DNA from: Brachionus rotundiformis
Lineage: Eukaryota; Rotifera; Eurotatoria; Ploima; Brachionidae
NCBI GenBank assembly: GCA_016802295.1
Contig: JAESIW010000207.1
Span: 79,978 to 143,977 of the forward strand
Length of the DNA: 64,000 nucleotides
Direction of reading: 5' to 3'
The notes beneath the pieces are model-generated. The model was not told the origin of the DNA. It ran no database searches and worked only from the letters and a program-made list of their open reading frames with translations. Positions 41,131 to 52,458 of the stretch are shown one piece after another (positions within the stretch are counted from its first letter, which is position 1; every line of letters begins with the position of its first letter). Position numbers and translations under genes: made by a program.

Positions 41131-42134
41131 TCGATTTTATTTTTAAATATTTGATTATTGGATGTGGTTTACCTTATCGTTTAGTTGAATGTGAAGCGTT
41201 CCATTCTTTTATGTCACTTATTTGTAAAAAATGGAAACCCACATCGCGGACAAATTTATTAAAATTGCAAGATAAAGCTTTAGGCCAAATGAATAACAGA
41301 TTAAAACTATTACTAACCAAAATACGGTTTGCTTCGCTAACTATAGATGATTGGACAGATCGACGATTACGGTCTTTTCTTGGAATGACAATTCATTTTA
41401 TAGACGAAAATTTCGAATTTAAAACATACGTTCTTCGTTGTAAAAGCATTATCTCAACGACTGGAACCGGCATTAAAAGAGAAATTGAAAACATTATTGA
41501 CGAGTTCGGGATTCGTGAAAAGTTGGTCAGAATTGTAACCGATAATGGTTCAAATATGGTGAAAATGGGCAGGCTTATTAATCTCGTCGGTGAAGATGAA
41601 TTTGATCTTGATGATAGGATAGCTGAAGAAAGTGAAACTGATACTGAAGGCGAAGTTACAAGCTCTGAAGATGAAATTGATCAAAATGTAAATATTGTTG
41701 AAAATGAACTATTGTTGAACTCAGGATTGATGCATTTGAGATGCTTTGCACATTCTCTCCAACTTGTGGTAAAAAAAAGCCTTATAAAAATAAACAACGT
41801 TAAAAGAATAATCAAAAAATGCACAAAGATTTCAGCAAAGTATAGGCAGAAAAAAGATTTCGCATCGTACTTGGTAGAGAGAAACTATAACTCAATTCCA
41901 AAACCAATAAAAGTACGATGGAATAGTGAGATTAAGTGCTTACGGGCCATTTGTAAAATAAAATTGATCGATTTAAATGAAGCACTTAATTTTATTGACA
42001 ATCAAGGCTTAATTTTGAGTCAAAATGAACATTCAAGACTCGCTGAAATAATAAATATTTTAGAACCATTCGAGAACCAAACCATAAGTATTCCAAAGGA
42101 ACGTCTGAGAAGCCGCTTCGTCAAGCATAAATGA
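41130..42134 (+). pseudogene. hAT transposase (ZBED-like), truncated at both ends
   Basis: An uninterrupted ~330-codon frame with no ATG at its head. It starts LPYRLVECEAFHSFM, then has FASLTIDDWTDRRLRSFLGM (first catalytic Asp region), RIVTDNGSNMVK (second Asp), an acidic insert (ESETDTEGEVTSSEDE), LMHLRCFAHSLQLVVK (CxxH of hAT) and KVRWNSE. It ends at LEPFENQT followed by unrelated residues and a stop. The N-terminal BED finger and the C-terminal part with the catalytic Glu and dimerisation region are missing. hAT enzymes cut and paste DNA with 8-bp duplications. This copy cannot be active alone, but the lack of internal stops suggests recent loss. Confidence 0.85.
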
Positions 42135-42139
42135 ATAAA

Positions 42140-42700
42140 ATAGAGAAATCCTTTGAAAAAATTTTTAAGGGTTTTTTTTAATCATCAAGTTTTAAGTTAA
42201 CTTGTTAACTTAATAAAGTAATAAAAATTTTTTTGGTTTACTTCCATAATAAATCTACTGATCTAAGGCTTTGGTTGGCTTAAATAATTCTGACTTTCTA
42301 AATTTGAATTGATTAATTTTTAGATAAGTTCTCTGAAAGCTGATCTTTTGAAGAAATTTTTTACTTAAATTAACAACAACTGTATCTTGAATAAAATTTT
42401 ATAAACCATTTTGACGTAAAAGCTTTCACCTTTGGAAAAAATTTTTATTTAATTTACTAAATCGCATATTCTACTTAGACAATGAACAATTAAGCGCTAA
42501 TAATCTCGCAACTTTTAAGTGTACATTTAAAATCTTAATTTGTGGTCTTCTTTAAGATAGTGAATAATTTAAATATTTTTAATTATGGCTGTCTTTTTTT
42601 TAACTTCAAAAATTAAATAGAAATAATTTAATCTTTATTTAATTTTTTATTAATAAAATTTAATAAGTCAAAAAATTTCTTAATATTTATCAGAGAAAAA
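42140..42700. other. Non-coding AT-rich stretch
   Basis: Includes a TTAAGTTAACTTGTTAACTT palindrome-like word near 42190. Otherwise nothing was recognised. It is the 3' flank of the ENaC gene at 42703 (minus). Confidence 0.4.
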
Positions 42701-42702
42701 AC

Positions 42703-44181
42703 TCAATCTTTAGTAAGGACATCTATTACCTTATTCTTATCTTTTTTTCCGAGCAAAACAGAAAATGTGATAATAATTATCTCGATGAACTCAACTAGAC
42801 TTAAAACACTAAATCCAATAAATAGTCCTAAAAGTCCACCAATATTCGATATTAAGTCAACTGTTTCCATCTTTCTTAATTCTTCTATTTGCTCGTATTC
42901 CAATGAATCATAAAAAATATTTATCTTAAGTGAATTTTGTTTCACGAAATCTGATGAATAATTATATGACAAGTTTTTTCTGTTTAGCATTCTAAAAAGA
43001 CTTTGAGCTCTTAGGTCAGTTGGATAATTGGAATAAGATAGTTTATAATCATAAATTGTTTTTGTGCATTCCAATGGACAATATTCAGCGCAGTTTTCTT
43101 TTACATCACTTTGTGTAAAAAAAATTGTGTATTCTTTAATCAAATAATAAAACTCTTCCAAACTAGCGCAAACTTTTACATATTTGAAAAAAGCAAAATT
43201 GGGATCGAAACATTTGCACTTGTTGATTAATGTTTTTTGGTAACAGACATCAAAACAAAGTTCTTGACTGTAAGATTCAGATTGATTAATTGTTGCTTTG
43301 TAAACATCTGTAGCAATGAACTTTGAATGATCCTCTAAACAATCACTGTAAGGATATGGAAGTTTTTTGATTAATTTCTTTTTGATAATAATATTTGTTT
43401 CATATTTTGATGGTAAATCAATTCCTCGAAATGGATTCACTCTAGTCTTCGAATCAAACAAAGCAATATGGATTCCTTCAAAATCAGCCAGATAATCAAT
43501 TTGATAAGTAGTTCTTTCCAGAAATTCCATTCGTATTCCATAATAGTTTCCTATGTTGGTTTGTTTTAAAGGTGATTCTCCATTATTGAATAAGTAACAA
43601 TTGCCAAAATATTTTTCAAAATACCAATTAAAATCTTCAGAAATATTACATGGTTGAGTATTGTAGTAACAACTTATTAAGTAAGAATCTATCGTAAACC
43701 CAAGAGATTTTCTCTCACTGTTTGAAATGCTTTGATCCATTGATCCAAATTTGCTTAAGTAAGAGAAAATATCCAGATTCAAACTTTCATGAGTGGATTG
43801 TTGTGTAATACTTTCCAAAAATGATGAATTGAAAATATCTTTTATATTGTTATTTATCATAAATTTTCCAAGAAAATCATAGCCACTTTTTGTCAAAAAA
43901 AATTTTTTATGACATATCGACAATGCTGGCAGTTCAATTGGTATTTGAGGATAAAGGCGAATTAATGTCGTAACCTCAAATTTTAAAAAGTTATTTATTG
44001 TATTAATGATAAAAAAGCAACAAGATCCAATGCTTAAACCAATGAAAAATATCCAAATTAATTTTAAAACCAGAATATTTGTTTTGAATATTTTTGGAAA
44101 GCCATGTAATGATAAATCCCGAGTCCAAGTTGAACAATTTCTCTTGATCTTTTGAAATTTGTTGTTTTCATCAGATTTCAT
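42703..44181 (-). CDS. DEG/ENaC-family sodium channel, second full-length paralogue
   Basis: An intact 492-aa single-exon gene, closely similar to 20910-22382 over its whole length. It keeps the HG motif (SLHGFPKIF), M1, post-M1 ELPALSICHKKFF, the cysteine-rich ectodomain (CYYNTQPCN, ELCFDVCYQKTLINKCKCF, ENCAEYCPLEC) and M2 with GGLLGLFIGFSVLSLVEF, including the GFS filter. Differences concentrate in the N-terminal 20 residues, the region after CASLEEFY and the extreme C-terminus. The two proteins could form homo- or heterotrimers. Their 5' flanks are not alike, so this copy is probably regulated separately and is older than the truncated copies at 8976 and 24028. Confidence 0.93.
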   Translation of the reverse strand: MKSDENNKFQKIKRNCSTWTRDLSLHGFPKIFKTNILVLKLIWIFFIGLSIGSCCFFIINTINNFLKFEVTTLIRLYPQIPIELPALSICHKKFFLTKSGYDFLGKFMINNNIKDIFNSSFLESITQQSTHESLNLDIFSYLSKFGSMDQSISNSERKSLGFTIDSYLISCYYNTQPCNISEDFNWYFEKYFGNCYLFNNGESPLKQTNIGNYYGIRMEFLERTTYQIDYLADFEGIHIALFDSKTRVNPFRGIDLPSKYETNIIIKKKLIKKLPYPYSDCLEDHSKFIATDVYKATINQSESYSQELCFDVCYQKTLINKCKCFDPNFAFFKYVKVCASLEEFYYLIKEYTIFFTQSDVKENCAEYCPLECTKTIYDYKLSYSNYPTDLRAQSLFRMLNRKNLSYNYSSDFVKQNSLKINIFYDSLEYEQIEELRKMETVDLISNIGGLLGLFIGFSVLSLVEFIEIIIITFSVLLGKKDKNKVIDVLTKD

Positions 44182-44189
44182 TCTCTAAA

Positions 44190-45210
44190 ATAAATATTCT
44201 TATACAATAAAATATTGAAAAAAATTGCTTTACTTAATTTTATTGAACAGAAAAGAGATAATTTTTAATACCAGTTCAAATATTTATTTGAAATAATTTT
44301 GATTTTTTATTTAAATGCTTTTTTAAATGTAAAAATTTTCTAATCCTTAACGAAAAATTACTGTACATTTAAAAGAAATATAGAAATATGTATTTTCCTC
44401 AAAAAAGCTTTTAAAATTTAAAAGGGAATTACTTTTTTTGTAAATAAAATAAATTTTCTTATTAATGATCATTTATCCATTATTTAAAATTGAGTTTTTA
44501 GATTTTAGAACCATATCCGTTTTTTTTTCCTTTTTGAATGATGCAATTATTCGTTTATCGAAAAGCAATTAAAAAAATAGAAACTTAATTTACAATTTAA
44601 TTTAGTTTCCTTCTTTGTTAGTAGAATGTTGAAAATTTTCGCTTTTTATTTCTTTTTTAAAAATGCACAATTAAATTTCCAACTTAAATTCTAAAAGAAA
44701 GTTATATTGATTTAATTTTCATTTTGCTTTTGACTAAATCCAAAATTTAAAAAATTATGATATCCTCCTTTTTTTCATTTTTGATTTATAATTAAAATAA
44801 AATCACTTTCAAATTAAAATTATTTTTAGTTCTACATTTTGGAGTTTAGATTTTTATTTTAGTCAAAGCGTCTTAGATATTTCTTAAAACTTATAGGCTA
44901 GATTTGATTTTTTACAATTTTTAATGTTTAAAATTAGTTTTCAAATTTATGAATCAATGCAATAAAATCTTTCTTAATCCTTACAATCTACTCAATATTT
45001 AAAAAAAAAATAAATTTTAAAAATCCAAAATTTACTCAGAAGTTATAATTATAGGTATGTTTCGAATGATCCATATTAAATAAATAATTCAAGCTATTTT
45101 TTTCAAATTATATATTTCTTCAGGTTCAAATATTTAAAATTAAATACTGTTCAAATTAAGTTACAATGTTGTAATTATTAACTTCAACTTAATCCATTCA
45201 ACCCTATAAT
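44190..45210. other. Non-coding AT-rich stretch upstream of the ENaC gene
   Basis: Probably contains the promoter of the minus-strand ENaC gene close to 44182. No repeat or coding relic was recognised. Confidence 0.45.
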
Positions 45211-45211
45211 A

Positions 45212-46095
45212 CAGTACAATTACATATCCATTAAGTTTCTATCACTGTGAAAGATACAAGTTGGACAAATACTATCAGATCAAAATAGGTCCTGTACATG
45301 AGAGAACAAGATAATATCTTAGTAACAATTGTTCTGAACTATTTATCATTCAAATTTTTGACAATAAATATATAAATTTTAAAATTGAATACTTCATCAT
45401 ATATCTTATCTATATCTAAGCATTTAACAATTAAGCAAATCAGCCGAATGGCTTTCTAATTTCAAATTTAATATAATTTTGATTAAAACTTTCTAAAAAA
45501 ATTTTAAAACCGAGAATATTTTTGAAACTGAACACGATAAATAGCTTAAAGATATAATATACGATGCAATAGTGCGAAATTTGCATGTACAAGCGCTGAT
45601 ACACATGACAAAGATACATAACCACTTTTTCTGATCTAATATTCACTACCATATTGAAAATTAATCATTGGTAATCAGTCTCTAGGTAGATCAGGCTAGT
45701 TGGTTGAATAAAACTGTTACAGGTCTTCTGATACTGAGTTTCTGTGTCAAAGAAAAAGAACCATCAAATTCAAATAATCATTGTAAATCATAACTATAAT
45801 CGGACCTTTCTTTTAAGCAAGTAAACTTCTTGTTTTCTACTTACCAAAGATTATTGGATTTATAGAATTATAAATTTAAATGCAAAGCCTACGGCCATAT
45901 TTTTCCTGCAGTTATTTTATACGGGTTATTAAATAAAATATATGATCATGATAAATTTTATATATTTATTGTGAAATATTTGATCTCCACTTCTTGCATA
46001 AAAAATAATAAAAGAATAAAATAAATGCTATCCTGTCCAACTTATATCTTTCAGAGTGTCATAAGAATAAACTAAATGGATATGGTATTGTACTG
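45212..46095. mobile_element. TA-flanked non-autonomous element with TIRs (Tc1/mariner type)
   Basis: It starts CAGTACAATTACATATCC and ends with the complement of CAGTACAATACCATATCC. Inverted similarity extends ~75 bp, to GAAAGATACAAGTTGGACA on the left and its GAAAGATATAAGTTGGACA counterpart. TA lies immediately outside both ends (45210-45211 and 46096-46097), the target of Tc1/mariner elements. The 884-bp interior has no coding frame. Part of it (45830-45930) recurs inverted at 12265-12372. Confidence 0.7.
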
Positions 46096-46224
46096 TAATT
46101 TTGAATTAAATTGATTTAGTGTTGTACTTTTTACTATCACTATGAAAATCGACAAGACAAAATCAAATGACTTAATTTGAACAAAGTCTATTCAATCAAA
46201 AATATTTGAACTTAATATAATTTG

Positions 46225-46787
46225 ATAAGAAATAGTAGTAGTAGTAGTAGTTCTTGCTGCGACACCTAACATATAGAGTGTCTAAGCCCATCACTGCCAT
46301 TTGGCCGTGTGGAGCTGTAGCAGCCGATTCCATTGAATTTATCTAAAGACTTTTTGAAACACGCAGTTGATTTAGATTTTACCATGTCTTCTGACAACTT
46401 ATTCCAATGCGGGACTATCCTATTTGTGAAAAAGGTATGTCTGGCACTAACCGCAGCTCCAAAATCGTTTCTTATTTGAGCAGGGAAACTTTCTCTCTAA
46501 ACTCTGATACTATTCCCTCTTAACGCCGCAGCAGGACCATTGTATTCTGATCTATTTCTGATCCAATCTTTGACCAGGTCCACTTTTTCTAAACCATTGA
46601 CTAATTTGTACATTTCAATCAAGTCTCCTCTCACTCTTCTTTCACTAAGCCTTGTCAAACCCATATATCAAACACATATTTTTTAGATGCATAGGTATTT
46701 TTGTCGCCCTCTCTTGTATCCTCTCTAATTCATTCACATCCTTTTTCATACTTGGATTCCAAACCTGTATAGCGTAGTATAGGTGGG
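46225..46787 (-). pseudogene. CR1-like LINE 3' fragment
   Basis: The minus strand encodes QVWNPSMKKDVNELERIQER, then VRGDLIEMYKLVNGLEKVDL and FFTNRIVPHWNKLSEDMV, the RT C-terminus. It ends in (GTA)n at 46231-46251. It is homologous to 33115-33740, 5'-truncated at 46787, with several frameshifts and one stop. Confidence 0.8.
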
Positions 46788-46799
46788 TTGATAAATGCT

Positions 46800-47250
46800 T
46801 GAATTATTTATATAATAGTGGTCATTCGAAATTATTTTTAAATAAAACTAATGGGTAAATTTGGAATTTTTTTTATTTTTTTTAAACAAAATTTTTAGAG
46901 GAGACTGTTAGTATTGAGACTAATTTGATCGCATTTATTAATAAATTAAAAAATTAAATTTTTAAAATTAAAATTATAAAAAATTAAATTTAGCTCATTA
47001 GTTTGAAAAGATATATGAGACATTTGAGAGAAACCAAAGACTGCCACAGTTTTTATAGGGCTAAATGCCGGGAAGAATTGCGATTTTTTACATTTAATAC
47101 GTATTTTAATAAAAAAGTTAAATTATTGCCAAATATTAAGATTAATTAATCTCTTTTTTTGTAATGTAATTGAGTATATCAATATTTTCTTTCTTTTTCA
47201 AAAATTTTAGATTATAATCTATTCTAACAGTTTTTTTAACAATTTGCTTC
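46800..47250. other. Non-coding AT-rich stretch
   Basis: No gene or repeat was recognised. Confidence 0.4.
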
Positions 47251-47254
47251 AGCA

Positions 47255-47549
47255 CAGTACGTTTCTGAAATAAGTTGACAGCCTGCTTAAGCCAATGCTC
47301 AAGAGCGGCGCTAGGTTGCTTAAGCAGCGCTTGAGCACATGCTCTACAGATGCGCTAGAACAAAAACTGAACTTTGCAATCAATTAACTTTTGTACTATA
47401 AAAACATTAATTAATCGCTCCTTTTTTCTCAAAGAGTCTACGAGCATGCTCTAGAGCTGCTTAAGCACACTAGCGCAAGTGTTTAAGCAATGCTCTAGAG
47501 CTGCTTGCGCAGTGCTCAAAAAACTGTCAACTTATTTCAGAAAAGTACT
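47255..47549. mobile_element. Mariner-like MITE with GC-rich internal palindromes
   Basis: The left end CAGTACGTTTCTGAAATAAG and its inner continuation TTGACAG match the complement of the right end (CAGTACTTTTCTGAAATAAG, TTGACAG), 25 of 26 bases. The right end is followed by TA, while the left neighbour is CA (eroded TA). Between the TIRs are ~240 bp of GC-rich inverted words (GCTTAAGCAGCGCTTGAGCA, GCTCTAGAGCTGCTTAAGCA, twice) that can fold into hairpins. No coding frame is present. Confidence 0.8.
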
Positions 47550-47655
47550 GTAAATTCAGATGGAATAAAATTTTTATGAGTTGCTTTTTAAAAATGCCAG
47601 AATGATGGTTTAAAAGTTTCAAAACAGTCAAAAATTTTTCAATAAAATCGATAAA

Positions 47656-47823
47656 ATTGAGAAATTTAGCGAATATGGTAATCGATGCTTTAAAGACCTA
47701 ACTGATGGTGAGCATTATTATGATGGCAAAAAATCGAACCTATTAAATATTATGATGTATACTGACGGTTTAGCAGTATCTAAGTCAATACCAAGTTTGA
47801 ATTCTTACATCTTTTATTTATAG
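47656..47823 (+). pseudogene. CACTA/EnSpm-like transposase core fragment
   Basis: A 55-codon frame reads IEKFSEYGNRCFKDLTDGEH, YYDGKKSNLLNIMMYTDGLA and VSKSIPSLNSYIF. The D-L-T-D-G-xxY and (L/M)-xx-Y-T-D-G-(x)-V-S-K-S pattern recalls the region around a catalytic Asp in animal CACTA-type transposases, where N-T-D-G-x-x-x-F-K-S-S is usual. It ends in a stop and only this piece remains. Confidence 0.5.
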
Positions 47824-47829
47824 TTATTA

Positions 47830-48590
47830 GGAATTTACAGTATCCTATAAAATCCTATAATATTATATGACCTTTTAAATTAAGTTAGAATTGTATGTCC
47901 TGGACTAGAATTTTGACTAGTAAATGACCCAGAATCCTGTCAAGAAACTTGATAAAATCCAAATCAGTTGAAAATTTGTTCCTGCGGAAAAACTTGAATA
48001 TCTATTTTACTAAAAAAGATAATTTAGTTCTACAAAATGCTCAATTATAAGCAAATTTACTTAATTAATTAAAATAAGTTACAATTTTATGATAATACTC
48101 TACAATTTTATGCATTTTGCACGCCATTAAAGAGTATTCAAAACAATTGTGTACTTACTTTGCAGAGTTTTTGCAGACATTTATTTTTGGATTAAGCAAA
48201 GTTGCTTAAAAATTAAGCATTTTACAGAAATAAATTAACTAATTTTCTTAATTGAAACGATCGAATTGAAACCAACTTCACAACAGCTAAAGAGAAAAAC
48301 ATGTGGCAAATTTGGTATAAAGATAAAAAATGTAAATTCAAACCCAAATTTCTTAAGAAATAAAAAAAAACAAAAATTACCTCTGTCAATTTACTGACGG
48401 TAAATGTACACAAGATAGGATCTACTGATTTCCTTTTAATCAAGCTCAACATACTGAATGGCATTATATTGATTGTTCAACATTTATTTCAATATTACTC
48501 GGAAAATTTTAAATTTAGTCTTGGACCAACAGCTGCTAAACTGAAATGTAAACAGAAAACTATTTTATGTGGAAACCTTTCTTAATACGA
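47830..48590. other. Non-coding stretch
   Basis: Contains a copy of the TGTCAATTTACTGACGGTAA hairpin at 48386-48405. Otherwise nothing was recognised. Confidence 0.4.
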
Positions 48591-48599
48591 AAAACATTT

Positions 48600-48783
48600 G
48601 TGCACAGATGGATGAAATTGATTGGAGTAGATTCAAGAATTTTGCTACGATTGATGATAAATGGAAGTTTGTCAAAGAAAAATTAATTAAAATTATTGAA
48701 CCGCACCCGTTCAATAAATGGACAGTATATGACACATGTTTCATCAACAAGATCAGCAATATGCAAAAAATGATTAATGACTG
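48600..48783 (+). pseudogene. LINE linker fragment
   Basis: The frame QMDEIDWSRFKNFATIDDKW, KFVKEKLIKIIEPHPFNKW corresponds to KIDFSLFDKLTGIEDKWNVI in the LINE piece at 4141-4755. This is the segment between endonuclease and RT. Only this ~60-codon part remains. Confidence 0.55.
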
Positions 48784-48789
48784 ATTCTA

Positions 48790-49110
48790 GTTGAAAAAAT
48801 TGATTTCGCTTTTTATCAAATCTAGAACATACTCTGGTAGGTCGATAAACAAAATAGACGTTAAATAAGTTTTATCGACAAATTTAATAAAAACTACCAC
48901 AAATATAATAAACGATGAATAAAAACAATAAAAAAAGATATAAGTTATTGAATATTAATTATTTTATTTATTTCATAACAAATTTAAGAAAAAAAGAAAA
49001 ATAATAATAAAAAAAAAACTAATTTTTATTAATTAACACAAAATTGATAATTATTTTAAAAAGAAAAAAATTAATCTTGAGAACATTTGTTAATGCAATA
49101 ATAGAACTTA
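48790..49110. other. Non-coding AT-rich stretch
   Basis: 3' side of the MULE relic. Nothing was recognised. Confidence 0.4.
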
Positions 49111-49117
49111 CGTTTTT

Positions 49118-51041
49118 TCATCGGCTCGTTGCATTTTTTGCAATTACAGTGGCAACCTCACTGTTAGCTTCAACTTCTACAGTCTTAGCTCTTTTATTTG
49201 GTCTTGATGTGTCTTCAAAAGTTTCATCGTTTTCAACTATAACCCCTTCGTCTAATTGTACTACATCAGAAGGCTGTATATTGTAGCATGATAAATTTTT
49301 TCTTGACGCACCAATTTTTCTCTTTTTTTCGATTGGAACATCCATGCCAATATCTTTAAAATCAAATAAGCGCAGACGAAAACTACAAGCAATCACATGT
49401 GAACATATATAATTTTTAAGCCAATACCAACAAGTACATTTGCTTTGTTTCCAATTATCTTTTGAATGTTATAATTCTAATATTCAAAATTGAAGAAATC
49501 ATTTGATTAAACTGTAACCACGGAACTGCATCTAGGTCTGTCAAAAATAGCTTGCACTCTTGTCTTGTTAATGAACCATCTTTGCCACCTTTACACATGT
49601 AGATATTATCTTTGATGTGATGAATTGGCTGGATCGCTTATTCCAATCGTATGCATGTAACATTTGAGATTTTGAAATATTTGGCTCTTTGCAAAATTCA
49701 GTTAAATTGACATTGTCGATATCGATTTCTTCGTTTGTCGCTGAATCTGTCGTTTTGATTGACTTTGATCTTTTCTGGGACCAATACTTAATAAGATTTT
49801 CCCTACATTCATTTAAAAACTCAATCAAACCTAGTCTTTTTCCTTTCAATGCATCCTTTATTTTTTCATGACTCGATTCAAGGCCGTTGGTTGTGCGTGG
49901 TATATCACCATAATATCCTTCGTACCACCCATTGTTATTATTCGCCCATTGCTTCATAAAATATCCTACCAAATCATTGATCTCATTTGAATTCTTTGAT
50001 TTCCACTTTTTTTCGAATAATTTGATTGAATGTTGAAAAAGTTTCGGTCTATAAATTGTTTGAATTGAATAAATATCTTGCTTGATTTCTTGTTTTATTT
50101 CTTTTGAAAATCGGACTAGATGTTTGTCGATATTTCGATTGACATGAGCCCAGCAATTTACCCTTTTTTCAACTCTAAAGACATTTTGAAAACCTTTTGT
50201 AATCGCATCTGCATTATCTGCAACTAGAATCGTTGGACATATTTTGACTCCTTATACATTGAATGCTGCTAATTCAACTGACCTAAAAAAAAAAGGCAAA
50301 ATCTTGATTATTTTCAGAAGCACATAATGCTAAACCAAAAGGATGAAATTTTTTTGCTTTATCAGTAGTACCACCTGTAAGTGCTGGATATCCACAATAG
50401 GTAATTTTATAGGTCGCATCAGATAATATGTAATTTGTCTCTATTGCGAATTGAATCAGCTTTTTCGTTGTCAAAAAAACTCTGAAAACTTGGTTCGGAA
50501 AACTTTCATATTCAAAATTTGCAACAAAAACTTGATTTTCATCATCCGGAACTTGATTGCATTGCTCGCACCATTGTTTGAGATCATTTAAACTCGGTTG
50601 AGTTGTTTGTTTTTTTGTTTTTCTAATTGATTTCAAAATATTGTTAATTTTAACTTTTGGTGGTGGTTGAATGCCGTCTCTTATCAATTGCTTGATAATG
50701 CCTTCAGCTTTGACACCAAGTTGTTCTAACTCTTTAATCCTTAACATTAGCCTATCTTCAATTTTTTCTAATTCTTGCTCTGGATGATTTGAATGGTCAT
50801 CAATTGAAACGAAACAATGACCAGACGAACCTTCAGTTGATTGCAAATAAAGAGATGCCCTACATCCCTTAGAAAGATACCTACTAAATTGCAGGTATTT
50901 TCCTTTTACTTCATCCCTAACAATTTTCTCAACAAATTCATTATAATTGTCGTAGCTGCAAAAGAATTCGTATTCGATGTTTGCTCCTCTTTTTTTCGTA
51001 TCACTTTGCTTTAACATGACCACGTTTTCCGCATCGACCAA
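49118..51041 (-). pseudogene. MULE transposase with SWIM zinc finger, lightly damaged
   Basis: Minus-strand order: N-terminal part 51041-50283 (MLKQSDTKKRGANIEYEFF, then SLNDLKQWCEQCNQVPDDEN and the first-Asp region NYILSDATYKITYCGYPALT). There is a frameshift at an A-run near 50285 and a TAA near 50260. The middle reads PTILVADNADAITKGFQNVF (second Asp) and RVNCWAHVNRNIDKHL (CWAH). The ORF 49972-49568 has IPRTTNGLESSHEKIKDALK with the catalytic Glu. After further shifts come the SWIM finger (KCTCWYWLKNYICSHVIAC, about 49465-49375) and a basic tail (KKRKIGASRKN). All catalytic positions are present, but four lesions break the frame. No TIR or target duplication was found. It belongs to a different MULE lineage from those at 17442 and 56540. 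Confidence 0.8.
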
Positions 51042-51049
51042 GGTGTCGT

Positions 51050-51740
51050 GTCAGGGTTCATCAAGACACTCTTATTTGAAACAGTTTTTGGATTTTTTTC
51101 CATTTTTTTTTTAGATAAAATTAGAAATTAAATTTGGTAAAATACCAGAAGTAAGTTTATAAATAGTTTATAAATATGTTTGTTACTTTTTAATTTGTTT
51201 TATTTGTGGATATTTTTTTAAATTTGTGGATGCATGTTATTACACGCCAACAAAATTGGTTTTATTAATAAATTTAGTAAAATTACTATTCATCTTTTTT
51301 GATTGGTTAGAGTTGAGATCACCAAAAACAAATATAGGATCATTTAGATTTAATGATTGAGTTAATCTTCAATATCATAAAGAAATTGAGTTTCATTTGC
51401 ATTATGAACCAAATGTTTATAAAAGAGGAAATTTTTTTATACTGAAACTTATATTTGATTGGATAAAAAAATCATTATTCATAAATTTGAAAACTAAACA
51501 AACTAAAAAAAAAACAAAAATCAATTTATTATTTTTACTTTTTTTAACAAAAAATCTAAAAATTACCTCATTTGACGAATAGAGGGTTTGTTCTTTAAAG
51601 TCTCTTCTAAAAATTTCCCCTTTTATTTGTAATGGAATTTAGTGGACGAAAGCAATTCACAAAATTTGAAAGTTGAAAGAAAACAAGCTCCGTAGTATCA
51701 TAAAGAAAATTACGGGTAATTTTTTATGAATACAAGTAGG
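51050..51740. other. Non-coding stretch
   Basis: No supported gene. A short stretch near 51310-51420 (IRKLSFHLHYEPN-like in one frame) might be an unassigned relic. Confidence 0.3.
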
Positions 51741-51741
51741 C

Positions 51742-52079
51742 CATCTTTATGAGCTGGATGCCAATTTTGGAGTAGCATGAGACTTCAATCACAGGATGTT
51801 TAGAATATATTAAGCAATTTAGGAGTCAATGTGACTCGAAAAGCTGCAAAGAACTTTAAAAGAACTGGTACTGTTGTTTTGTCGGATTTCTTTGTTGATT
51901 GTAATGTAAATTCACTGATTGAAAGTTGGAAAAAAAAACATCCAAATTTAGTTCAAATTGAAGAACTTTTAACAAGTTTAAAAAATCAATTGAATGATTT
52001 GAACGCTCTTAATAAATGGCTAAATAATAATGATATAGCTGATGACATTAATAAAAATAATTATAACCAACTGAAATAA
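51742..52079 (+). pseudogene. Apolipoprotein-L-like copy E (C-terminal fragment)
   Basis: Homology to copy D starts abruptly at the RAGG--W region and runs to the C-terminus: TRKAAKNFKRTGTVVLSDFF, NSLIESWKKKHPNLVQIEEL, NALNKWLNNNDIADDI. A stop at about 51802 and several amino-acid changes (for example Y-F-D to D-C-N) show it is older than the palindrome copies. The glycine-rich hairpin is absent. The 3' flank (52080-52330) matches that of the other copies. Confidence 0.8.
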
Positions 52080-52330
52080 AAGAATAAAATAAATATTATT
52101 AGTATAAACAACTGAAACATTTTATTCATTGTCTATCATTCAAAAATTTTTTTATAAAATTATTAAAAAGTAAAAAATTGAAATATTTAAATTAAACTTT
52201 AAAAATTTTTTTGCTTAATCTGAGATAATAAAATTAATATTTTTAAAAATTAAATGCTTAAATGTTGTAAATTTCAACATTGATTACCTAATCACAAAGC
52301 AATTTATAAGTCTTGAGTAGAAAAATTCTT
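52080..52330 (+). repeat. ApoL-associated 3' flank / terminal repeat (copy 4)
   Basis: Shares the words TTAATATTTTTAAAAATTAA, AAATGCTTAAATGTTGTAAA and ATTTATAAGTCTTGAGTAGA with 36900-37060 in the same sense, and with 28100-28260 and 31985-32190 as complement. Confidence 0.55.
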
Positions 52331-52458
52331 TTTGTGGTGCTTTTGATGCGTCTGTGGCTCTTGAGCTTGCTCCTATCTATATTCAGTGCTTCCAAAATAT
52401 TATTCACCTTCTTCTTGTCTTCTTCTTCGGTTCCGATGCCGAGTCCGGATATAATTAC

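Noticed and set aside
49044..49286. 80-aa plus-strand ORF over the MULE C-terminus
   Set aside because: Antisense to the SWIM-MULE coding sequence.
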